A DNA stretch of 64,000 nt, taken from contig JAZRZJ010000038.1 of NCBI GenBank assembly GCA_045601285.1, forward strand, positions 1-64,000, given 5' to 3'. The notes beneath the pieces were generated by a model, which made no database searches, was not told where the DNA came from, and saw only the letters and a program-made list of their open reading frames with translations. Position numbers and translations under genes: made by a program. Positions within the stretch are counted from its first letter, which is position 1. Every line of letters starts with the position of its first letter. The stretch is from F23-B02 sp045601285 (lineage in GTDB: Bacteria > Bacillota > Clostridia > Oscillospirales > Oscillospiraceae). Shown here one piece after another: positions 1 through 6,381 of the stretch.

Positions 1-4
1 ACAA

Positions 5-110
5 GGCAAAAAACGCAGGAATACTGGCGATGTATTCCGAGGCTTTTTAACGCAGTATTGCGGGAAACAGATTCTTTCAAGGCTGTTAAGCCCTATGGCG
101 CACCGCCCAA
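5..110 (-). repeat. Gene-end repeat family, copy 1
   Basis: Read on the minus strand, this segment has the core TAGGG.TTAA.AGCC followed by CTTGAAAGAA, a short spacer and a hairpin (CGGAATAC / GTATTCC) ending in a T-run. It matches the segments at 21611-21710, 28105-28210, 49270-49385 and 49456-49558. Copy 1 lies beyond the ybaB terminator on the same strand. Its left end may continue outside the window. Confidence 0.7.
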
Positions 111-189
111 AGAGCTGCTTTTTGCGCGTCAGGGATTAGTAGAGAACGGATTGCCACACCAGTGTGCGCACTGATTCGCAAAGACAGAT

Positions 190-425
190 GTTTTTCGGAA
201 AAAGCGTTTGAAATCTGCACCGCAGGAGCTGTAAAGATGTGCGTGGCGTGGAAGTTAAGACTTGCAGATATGTCTGCATCGGGGAAGAAAATATTAAGAT
301 TATGCGCGGATATGGGTTCTGCGCGGTTTGGACTTGCTGACAGCGAGGTTTCCAAAGGGCGAGCAGAGCCCTTGGTCGCGTTTCTTTTGCAACTTTTCTT
401 TGGCGAAACAAAGAAAAGTTGAGAA
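190..425 (+). repeat. Dispersed ~230-bp repeat, copy A
   Basis: The segment matches 55875-56100 in the same orientation. Both contain GGTTTCCAAAGGGC, then AGCCCTTGGTCGCGTTTCTT, then CTTTGGCGAAACAAAGAAAA, with looser similarity upstream (AGCTGTAAA.ATGTGCGTG, GTCTGCATCGGG, GCGGATATGG). Short ORFs across it occur on both strands and look spurious. No protein function is apparent, so it is treated as a non-coding intergenic repeat. Confidence 0.75.
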
Positions 426-448
426 GATACCGTTTATAGTGAATAAGT

Positions 449-495
449 GTTTTAATAAAAAATGCTTCCCGTCGGGAAGCATTTTTTATTAAAAC
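449..495. terminator. Perfect 22-bp hairpin, bidirectional terminator
   Basis: Arms 449-470 and 474-495 are exact inverted repeats (core ATGCTTCCC / GGGAAGCAT) around the loop GTC, with A-run and T-run flanks that allow termination on either strand. The ybaB stop codon (489-491) lies inside the right arm. Confidence 0.9.
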
Positions 496-830
496 GGGAA
501 GCCCATGCCCATGGGGGAGAGCTTGCTCATTGCCGCGTTGGTGGCATCGTCACTCATGGTGATTGCCTCGTTGACGGCTGCAACGATCATGTCCTGAAGA
601 ATCTCAACGTCTTCGGGGTCAACTGCCTCGGGACTGATTTCGATGCTCTTGAGCTGACGGGTGCCGACCATGGTAGCCTTGACAGCGCCGCCGCCTGCCT
701 GAGCGGTGAACTCTCTGCTTTCAAGCTCCTGCTGCATCTTCATGAACTCTTCCTGCATCTTCTGAGCCTGCTTAATCATGCTGGCCTGGTTGCCGCCGGG
801 CATACCGCCGCGATAACCGCCTTTTGCCAT
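489..830 (-). CDS. ybaB: YbaB/EbfC family nucleoid-associated protein
   Basis: A 113-aa protein of the YbaB/EbfC family, small dimeric DNA-binding proteins that coat the nucleoid. The N-terminus is Gly- and Met-rich, followed by the long amphipathic helix typical of the family (about residues 17-40, KQAQKMQEEFMKMQQELE). The central segment has AGGGAVKATMVG and the C-terminal helix MIVAAVNEAI. Length is normal. The ATG at 830 follows AGGAGG. It is the second gene after dnaX (45 bp gap), the order known from Bacillus (scr-dnaX-yaaK-recR). recR is not present: the repeat region at 1-430 lies where it would be expected. Confidence 0.93.
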   Translation of the reverse strand: MAKGGYRGGMPGGNQASMIKQAQKMQEEFMKMQQELESREFTAQAGGGAVKATMVGTRQLKSIEISPEAVDPEDVEILQDMIVAAVNEAITMSDDATNAAMSKLSPMGMGFPF

Positions 831-875
831 AGTAAAATCCTCCTATAGTTAATTATATTTTTTACATATTAAAAA

Positions 876-2624
876 TCAGACAAGTCTGGTTTCCCTGAAT
901 TTCTTCAGCTCCTCAAGACTTCTTGTGGGAGCGTTTGCCGAGGCGTCCATTTCATGAACGGAAACCCTCAGACTGCGGCCCGTAACCTCCGCTGCCGCCG
1001 CACGCAGACGGATAATGACGTCCTGATTGTTGATGTTGTTGTAGGGTACGCCTTTTTCCGCATAGATGTCAAGCGCATCGTAGCTGACCTCGCCGCGCAC
1101 CTTTGTCTTGTTTCCTATGAAGGAGCAGATCATCATGGAAAGCTTGTCCTCGGCCTTTTCCACGATCTCCTGCCACAGCGCATCGCTGTCGACGGGTGCC
1201 TTTTCCGCTTCGGGTGAGGCATCGGGATTAAGCTGAACCGGATTTCCTCCCGCCGCCTTGTCAAGCAGGTCATCCTCGGGCTGATACTCCGTAAACTGTG
1301 CGGGGTCTATGTCTTCGGGACCGTCCTCTTCGGCATAGTGTCTGTCGGGGCGCGGAGTGTCCTCGGGAATTTCCGCAAAGGGTATATCGTCCTCCTCGTT
1401 TTCTTCATCGTCCTGTGAAGCAGCCTCAGTTGCGGAAGCGGGGGAGAAATGCTCTGCCTGAACCTTGATTGCACCGGTTTCAATGCCCGCAAGCTTCGCC
1501 TCAAGCGCGGATATTCTGCCGCGGAGTGCGGCGGCATCATCGGTGAGCGACGGGTCGCAGAGAGAAATAATGCAAAGCTCGGCAATGAGCTTGGAGCTGG
1601 GTGCGTCCTTCGCTTTTGCGAGATATTCGGAAACGGTGTCAATGCGGCTGATAAGCTCCGCTTTTGTAATTCTTCTGTTTAGCGCCGAAAGAAGCTCAAG
1701 CGTGTAGCCGCCCGAAAGCAGATTGCTCTTTGCTTTTGGGGAAATCTGGAGCATGAGACAGTCGCGCTGAAGCGTGTTAAGCTCACCGAGGAAGGTGCAG
1801 GGGTCCTTGCCGTCACGCCACAGCTCGTTGAAAAGCTCGATTGCGCCTTCGGCGTTGTGTCTTGTGGTGCTGTCCATTATCATGGAAATACGGCGGTTGC
1901 CCGTAAGTCCCATGGAGGAGTAAACCGCGTCAACATCTATGTGCTCAAAGCCTGAACACTGGTCAAGCAGGGAAATGGCATCACGCATACCGCCTTCGGC
2001 AAGACCTGCGATAAGCTTTGCCGCGTTAGGCTCAAGGTCAAAATTTTCCTTCTCCGCAATGTTCAGCAGGTGGGAGGCAATGGTATCCGTACCAAGACGC
2101 CTGAAGCTGTGACGCTGACAGCGGGAAAGAATGGTTGCGGGAACCTTGTTGAGCTCCGTGGTTGCCAGTATGAAGGTGAGATGCTCGGGAGGCCCCTCAA
2201 GAATTTTCAGCAGAGCGTTGAAGGCCGAGGAGGTGAGCATGTGAACCTCGTCGATGATATAAACGCGCTTTTTGACGGAAACGGGGGAGAATACGGCCTC
2301 CTCGCGCAGCGCACGCACGTGCTCAACCTTGTTGTTGGAGGCGGCGTCGATTTCAACAACGTCAAGGATACTTCCGTCCTCAATACCACGGCAGGCAGCG
2401 CATTTGCAGCAGGGATTGCCGTTTACGGGCTGCTCGCAGTTGAGCGCCTTGGCAAGAATTTTTGCACAGGTGGTCTTACCCGTTCCGCGAGTTCCGATAA
2501 AGAGGTAAGCGTGGGAAAGTCTGTCCGTCATTATCTGATTTTTAAGGGTTTCGGTAATGTGCTCCTGACCGACGACCTGGTCGAAGGTCTTGGGACGCCA
2601 TTTACGGTAAAGCGCCTGATACAT
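876..2624 (-). CDS. dnaX: DNA polymerase III subunit gamma/tau
   Basis: The clamp-loader ATPase of the replisome, 582 aa. The AAA+ domain has Walker A GTRGTGKT (residues 44-51), a zinc cluster (C63, C72/73, C75, C78), Walker B IIDEVH (123-128) and the SRC arginine-finger segment near residue 169. A helical collar domain follows to about residue 370. Next comes an acidic, disordered linker (about 400-470) and a C-terminal tau-type domain. The ATG at 2624 is preceded by AAAGGAG. The gene lies 36 bp downstream of the SRP RNA on the same strand and is probably co-transcribed with ybaB. Confidence 0.97.
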   Translation of the reverse strand: MYQALYRKWRPKTFDQVVGQEHITETLKNQIMTDRLSHAYLFIGTRGTGKTTCAKILAKALNCEQPVNGNPCCKCAACRGIEDGSILDVVEIDAASNNKVEHVRALREEAVFSPVSVKKRVYIIDEVHMLTSSAFNALLKILEGPPEHLTFILATTELNKVPATILSRCQRHSFRRLGTDTIASHLLNIAEKENFDLEPNAAKLIAGLAEGGMRDAISLLDQCSGFEHIDVDAVYSSMGLTGNRRISMIMDSTTRHNAEGAIELFNELWRDGKDPCTFLGELNTLQRDCLMLQISPKAKSNLLSGGYTLELLSALNRRITKAELISRIDTVSEYLAKAKDAPSSKLIAELCIISLCDPSLTDDAAALRGRISALEAKLAGIETGAIKVQAEHFSPASATEAASQDDEENEEDDIPFAEIPEDTPRPDRHYAEEDGPEDIDPAQFTEYQPEDDLLDKAAGGNPVQLNPDASPEAEKAPVDSDALWQEIVEKAEDKLSMMICSFIGNKTKVRGEVSYDALDIYAEKGVPYNNINNQDVIIRLRAAAAEVTGRSLRVSVHEMDASANAPTRSLEELKKFRETRLV

Positions 2625-2660
2625 TATCTCAAACTCCTTTCAGATATGGTTACGGCTTTT

Positions 2661-2939
2661 GACAAGACTGCACACCCTACTCCGAATAGGCCATATACCC
2701 GTTACGCCGGCAGCCGGCTCAGAACCGGCACCCTCACGGCACACGAAAAGCACCGCTTAATGCTGCTCGGTTCCCCGCCTGACATGGTTCACGGGTTTCC
2801 GTTGCGCGAGACCGACTCGTCAACGCTGCTTACCGGAGTCAGACGGCACATGACATATCCTCGGTTGGGAATTCATTCCTGCTGTAGCGGATTGCAGGTT
2901 ACAGGGCACCGCTGGCTCCCCAACTAGTGCAGCCTTGTC
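2661..2939 (-). ncRNA. ffs: Signal recognition particle RNA, large bacterial type
   Basis: On the minus strand the sequence holds the domain IV core GAACCATGTCAGG...GGGGAACCGAGCAGC and the Alu-domain segment GGTGCCCTGTAACCTGC. The two ends pair (GACAAGGCTGCAC with GTGTGCAGTCTTGTC), which sets the limits at about 279 nt. A presence of the Alu domain marks it as the long Bacillota form rather than the short 4.5S type. Its place directly upstream of dnaX matches Bacillus scr. Confidence 0.95.
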
Positions 2940-2954
2940 AAAAGCCGCAAAGGT

Positions 2955-2983
2955 ATTATAACTCATAGGGGAGATTTAATCAA
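2955..2983 (-). promoter_or_regulatory. Promoter of the SRP RNA
   Basis: Minus-strand -35 TTGATT (2978-2983), 17-bp spacer and -10 TATAAT (2955-2960), 16 bp from the predicted RNA 5' end. It may also drive dnaX-ybaB. Confidence 0.8.
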
Positions 2984-2994
2984 CAAATATTTTC

Positions 2995-3022
2995 TTTACA
3001 AAAACGGAAAGTGTGCTATAAT
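2995..3022 (+). promoter_or_regulatory. Promoter of tRNA-Ala
   Basis: -35 TTTACA (2995-3000), 16-bp spacer, -10 TATAAT (3017-3022), 19 bp before the tRNA 5' end. It is divergent from the SRP RNA promoter. Confidence 0.75.
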
Positions 3023-3041
3023 AACAGAGCAAAGAAAATAC

Positions 3042-3117
3042 GGGGTATTAGCTCAGTTGGTAGAGCGCCAGGTTCGCAATCTGGAGGCCAGGGGTTCGAC
3101 CCCCCTATGCTCCACCA
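3042..3117 (+). tRNA. tRNA-Ala (anticodon CGC)
   Basis: A full cloverleaf can be drawn: acceptor GGGGTAT/ATGCTCC, D arm GCTC/GAGC, anticodon stem CCAGG/TCTGG with loop TTCGCAA, T arm AGGGG/CCCCT and an encoded CCA. The third acceptor pair is G-U, the alanine identity element, which agrees with anticodon CGC (codon GCG). The 3' half is duplicated downstream. Confidence 0.95.
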
Positions 3118-3203
3118 AAACGGAAACACCTGCTACGGCAGGTGTTTTTCGTTTTGGTGGAAAATAAGAAGCTGTAACCGCTGGCCTCCAGATATCATGT
3201 TTT
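3085..3203 (+). repeat. Direct repeat of the tRNA-Ala 3' half, copy 1
   Basis: This 119-bp segment covers the variable loop, T arm, CCA and terminator. It recurs at 3287-3405 with three substitutions, offset by 202 bp. The copy ends sharply on both sides. Confidence 0.9.
3112..3162 (+). terminator. Terminator of tRNA-Ala
   Basis: Hairpin AAACACCTGC / GCAGGTGTTT with loop TACG, followed by TTC and GTTTT. The outer bases CCACCAAAACG can also pair with CGTTTTGGTGG, which reaches into the tRNA CCA end. Confidence 0.8.
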
Positions 3204-3286
3204 GCGGTTGCCGCGACAGCGGCGAGCAAAACGATTTGAAATTTAAATCAAAAACGCCGAAGGCGTCTGTGCGGCGAAGCAAGCAC

Positions 3287-3405
3287 AGGCCAGGGGTTCG
3301 ACCCCCCTATGCTCCACCAAAACGGAAACACCTACTACGGCAGGTGTTTTTCGTTTTGGTGGAAAATAAGAAGCTGTAACCCCTGGCCTCCGGATATCAT
3401 GTTTT
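3287..3405 (+). pseudogene. Partial tRNA-Ala duplicate (3' half plus terminator)
   Basis: A near copy of 3085-3203. It carries the T arm, acceptor 3' strand, CCA and terminator hairpin but lacks the D arm and anticodon arm, so it cannot make a tRNA. Both copies end with an inverted fragment of the anticodon-arm sequence (GGCCTCC.GATATC). Confidence 0.85.
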
Positions 3406-3544
3406 ACAACGGAAGCAGCGTAATTATAAATGCAGATTAACATTTGAAACGAAAATAAATATAGTGTACAATAACATGAAATTTTCCTGAACAAACTATG
3501 CACCGCCTTCGTCTATATATACAGTAAGCTCCGGGGAGTGCTCT

Positions 3545-4090
3545 ATGGAAGATACAAAGATAATCGACTTGTTCTGGCGCAGGGACGAGTCAGCCATAAG
3601 CGAAACAAAAAATAAATACGGTCTGTTCTGCCTGTCGATATGCAGCAGAATACTCAACGATGCGAGAGATGAGGAGGAGTGCCTTTCTGACGTGCTGCTG
3701 CGGCTGTGGAATGTCATTCCTCCCGAAAAACCCTTGAATTTCAAGGCGTTTATCGCAAAAATCACCCGCAACCTGTCCATTGACCGATTCAGAAAGCTGA
3801 AACGCGACAGCGAATACTGCCGCGCCCTTGAAGAGCTTAACGAGGAATTTCCTTCGTGCTTTGATATGGACGAAAAATTGGCGGAAAGGGAGCTTTCAAG
3901 GGCCATAGGGGAGTATCTCAAAGGCTGCGACGGAGTAAAGCGCAGGGTTTTTCTGAAGCGCTATTTTGAGTTCAAGGCAACAAAAACCATCGCGGAGGAA
4001 GAAAAAATAAATGACCAGCGTGTTCGTCATATTCTCTGCGATATGCGTAAAGAACTGAGAGATTATCTGCGGAAGGAGGGCTTGGTATGA
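3545..4090 (+). CDS. ECF-type RNA polymerase sigma factor
   Basis: A 181-aa sigma-70 family protein with only regions 2 and 4, the ECF layout. Region 2 lies at about residues 10-85: acidic DEEECLSDVLLRLW, then FKAFIAKITRNLSIDRFRK, which matches the conserved -10 recognition helix. Region 4 lies at about 125-175, with a helix-turn-helix in TKTIAEEEKINDQRVRHIL. The start ATG follows GGGGAGTG. Its end overlaps the next gene by 4 bp, and that gene encodes a membrane protein, the usual arrangement for sigma and anti-sigma pairs. The signal it responds to is unknown; the downstream SLH protein suggests the cell envelope. Confidence 0.88.
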   Translation: MEDTKIIDLFWRRDESAISETKNKYGLFCLSICSRILNDARDEEECLSDVLLRLWNVIPPEKPLNFKAFIAKITRNLSIDRFRKLKRDSEYCRALEELNEEFPSCFDMDEKLAERELSRAIGEYLKGCDGVKRRVFLKRYFEFKATKTIAEEEKINDQRVRHILCDMRKELRDYLRKEGLV

Positions 4091-4923
4091 ATATTTCCGA
4101 TGCAATAATCGACGCCGTGGGCGGGCTTGAGGATGAAATCATAGCCGAGGTATATGAGCCGAAAAACAAAAAACGCGGCGCGATTATCGGCGCTCTTGCC
4201 CTTGCCGCCTGCACCGCAATAATAATCATCGGCAGCGGGCTTCTCAAAGACCCGCAGCTCATTCCAGATATTGTCGAGCCGCCCGTGATTACGCAACGTA
4301 TCGAGGAAACGCAGAGCCCCGAAATCACGCAAACACCCACACCGCAGCAAACACCTGCGCCGAAGCCGACGCAGACACCCGCATCGCAGCCCGAGGGGAT
4401 AAGGCTTGTAATAAATCAATGCGAGCCCGTAAAATACTACACCGCAAGTGCGATTTACTATGTTGACCCTGAAAGGTGGGAAGGTGATGCGGATGCAGAT
4501 GCCGACGACGATGCGGATGCCGACGCTGATGCTGATTCCGATTCCGATTCTGACACCCCTGAAGATACGAAGCGCTATATGAGATATGATGAGATAATGG
4601 AACTCTACGGCATAAGCCTTGACATGCCGGGTTACAGAATGTATAACAATTTCTATTATTATCCCGAGGATGCCCACAACAACGTTTTTGAGTATTACAA
4701 CGGCCGCGGCAACCTTATCATATCTATATGCCATGACGGAAGTATAAGCTATATTAACTCCGAGGGCATGATACCTACAGATATACACGGAACAAGGGTC
4801 ATTGCGGCAGAAAACGGCGGAGTATACGTTGCAAGCTTTTCAAAGGACGGACTTGATTACTTCGTGCGGGCAGACAGACTCACGGAAGATGAATTTACAA
4901 AGCTATTGGAGGTGCTGATATGA
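4087..4923 (+). CDS. Single-pass membrane protein, putative anti-sigma factor
   Basis: A 278-aa protein with a short cytoplasmic N-terminus (residues 1-30), one transmembrane helix (about 31-53), a Pro/Thr/Gln linker (about 80-103) and an outer domain. Residues 134-157 are an almost pure Asp-Ala then Asp-Ser tract, encoded by GATGC/GATTCC repeats at 4486-4554. The outer domain after it has aromatic-rich segments (NNFYYYPED). I do not recognise a named family. Anti-sigma function is inferred only from the 4-bp overlap with the ECF sigma gene and the topology. The N-terminal 30 residues would be the sigma-binding part, shorter than a classical ZAS domain and without its His/Cys motif. Confidence 0.6.
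   Translation: MNISDAIIDAVGGLEDEIIAEVYEPKNKKRGAIIGALALAACTAIIIIGSGLLKDPQLIPDIVEPPVITQRIEETQSPEITQTPTPQQTPAPKPTQTPASQPEGIRLVINQCEPVKYYTASAIYYVDPERWEGDADADADDDADADADADSDSDSDTPEDTKRYMRYDEIMELYGISLDMPGYRMYNNFYYYPEDAHNNVFEYYNGRGNLIISICHDGSISYINSEGMIPTDIHGTRVIAAENGGVYVASFSKDGLDYFVRADRLTEDEFTKLLEVLI
4486..4554 (+). repeat. Low-complexity GATGC/GATTCC tract inside a gene
   Basis: Imperfect GATGCG, GATGCC and GATTCC hexamers code for the Asp-Ala/Asp-Ser run of the anti-sigma-like protein. Such tracts can change length by slippage in multiples of 6 bp without breaking the frame. Confidence 0.8.
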
Positions 4924-5876
4924 AAAGAATAATATCACTCATATTGACGGTCGTGCTGATGCTGGCGCTTATGCCTGCGGCACTGGCGTATTCCGATGTA
5001 CCGAAGGGAGCGTGGTACGAATACAGCGCGAACTACTGTGAGACTTGCGGCATAATGAAGGGAACATCGGAGGATACATTTTCCCCCGATACATACATGA
5101 CCCGCGGAATGTTCGTAACCGCTCTGTGCAGAATGAGCCGCGGTATTTGCGGGTACATGGACAAGAACGCGGAAGCCGTGAATTTCAAGGACGTACCCGA
5201 TACTATGTGGTGCGCCGAGGGAGTTAAATGGGCATATAGCCGCGGAATTACCCTCGGCGTGACGGAGGAGCTGTTTAAGCCCGATGATTTCATCACCCGG
5301 GAGCAGATCGCCTGCATGGTCGCAAGATACGCGGAGTATATAAAGGCAACGTTCTGGGAGGATCCCCAGCTTCTGAACGCACATAAGGACGTAAGCTTCC
5401 TTGATGAGAATACGGTTTCCGATTTTGCCAAGGACGGAGTGAAGCTTGTGCGGGAAACGGGCATCATGCGTGGAGATAAAAACGGCAATTTCCGACCTCA
5501 CGACTATGTGACAAGGGCGGAGGCGGCGGTGGTGTTCTACCGTTTTGATGAAACCCTTTTTTCCTTTGACGTGATAAGCTCGGGCAATTATCTTATTGCA
5601 AGTGACGAGCAAAGAGCGCAGCTTGTGTCCCTTATGAGCGGTATGAACAGAGGCGAGTATGCAGAATATCTCTGCGAATACTTGCTTTGGGTTGAAGGTG
5701 AAAACTTTATAAACTATAGCTTCAAGATAAACGACCCGACTCATGTGAATGTGATTGAAACCACGAGAACAGGAGAAGATATTTACTACGGGCTTGATGA
5801 CCCCACGGGAGAGATCGCCGTGCAGATATGGGAGATCCTGAATACTCTTGAAACTGAAGATACTGACCATTGGTAA
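4920..5876 (+). CDS. S-layer homology (SLH) domain protein
   Basis: A 318-aa secreted protein. The signal peptide spans about residues 1-23 with cleavage after ALA. Three SLH modules follow at about 24-75, 88-140 and 150-210, each with the F/Y.DV...W pattern and an ITRE or VTRAEAA-like end. SLH modules bind pyruvylated secondary cell-wall polymers, so the protein should sit on the outer wall. The last 100 residues match no family I know. The start overlaps the upstream gene by 4 bp (ATGA) and follows GGAGGTGCTGAT, so the sigma factor, membrane protein and SLH protein form one operon. It may be the effector or sensor of the sigma system. Confidence 0.88.
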   Translation: MKRIISLILTVVLMLALMPAALAYSDVPKGAWYEYSANYCETCGIMKGTSEDTFSPDTYMTRGMFVTALCRMSRGICGYMDKNAEAVNFKDVPDTMWCAEGVKWAYSRGITLGVTEELFKPDDFITREQIACMVARYAEYIKATFWEDPQLLNAHKDVSFLDENTVSDFAKDGVKLVRETGIMRGDKNGNFRPHDYVTRAEAAVVFYRFDETLFSFDVISSGNYLIASDEQRAQLVSLMSGMNRGEYAEYLCEYLLWVEGENFINYSFKINDPTHVNVIETTRTGEDIYYGLDDPTGEIAVQIWEILNTLETEDTDHW

Positions 5877-5881
5877 ACAAC

Positions 5882-5909
5882 AATCCCCGTACCTCACGGT
5901 ACGGGGATT
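5882..5909. terminator. Bidirectional terminator between SLH gene and hypA1
   Basis: Perfect 12-bp arms AATCCCCGTACC / GGTACGGGGATT around TCAC, in the 38-bp gap between two convergent genes. Confidence 0.85.
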
Positions 5910-5914
5910 TAGTA

Positions 5915-6256
5915 TTAGTATGCTTCTATTTCCTTAATGGTCAAATCGCGGCCCGAAAGGGGAGTGATCATATCGCTGCTGCATTCGGGACATCTGAGAC
6001 AGTTGAGGTCAGCATCAAATTCCTCACCGCATTCAAGGCATTTTGCCCTGCCGATTAGCTCCTCCGCCACAAGCACGGTGCCTTCAAGCTCCGTGCCGTC
6101 AACAACGGCAACCCAGCATTCCTCCATGAAGCGCGGCACAACTCCGCTGAGGTTTCCAACCTCCACGGTGATTTTGTTTATTCCCTCAAGCCCCTCGTCC
6201 TTCATGACGCCCCGGACCATTTTCAGCATTGCGTCACAAATACCTAACTCGTGCAT
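5915..6256 (-). CDS. hypA: HypA-like nickel metallochaperone, copy 1
   Basis: A 113-aa protein of the HypA/HybF family, which hands Ni(II) to HypB or directly to [NiFe]-hydrogenase or urease. The N-terminal MHE nickel-binding motif is intact (His2). The zinc site uses C73, C76 and a CxxCxxC group (C86, C89, C92), one Cys more than usual. The C-terminus DLTIKEIEAY is typical. It lies 125 bp downstream of the large oxidoreductase at 6382-9012 on the same strand, with an intercistronic hairpin between them. No hydrogenase, hypB or urease gene is in the window, so the client protein is unknown. The adjacent flavoprotein is a candidate partner by context only. Confidence 0.88.
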   Translation of the reverse strand: MHELGICDAMLKMVRGVMKDEGLEGINKITVEVGNLSGVVPRFMEECWVAVVDGTELEGTVLVAEELIGRAKCLECGEEFDADLNCLRCPECSSDMITPLSGRDLTIKEIEAY

Positions 6257-6330
6257 GACGTCCTCGCAAATTCCATATCATTCGCTTCCATGTGAACATG
6301 AAAGCTCACTCATTCCATTGCTCGTCCTCT

Positions 6331-6365
6331 TCGGAGCAAACCCGCTGTGCCGGGTTTTGCTCCGA
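6331..6365 (-). terminator. Intercistronic hairpin before hypA1
   Basis: Arms TCGGAGCAAACCCG and CGGGTTTTGCTCCGA form a long stem with no clean T-run. A comparable hairpin sits at the same point of the mirrored operon (12002-12035). It could cap the 3' end of the upstream message or reduce read-through into hypA1. Confidence 0.7.
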
Positions 6366-6381
6366 GAATTCAGAAGACGGA

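Noticed and set aside
3085..3405. Prophage or island bounded by tRNA-derived att sites
   Set aside because: Only 83 bp lie between the two copies, and no integrase or phage gene exists in the window. At most it is a scar.
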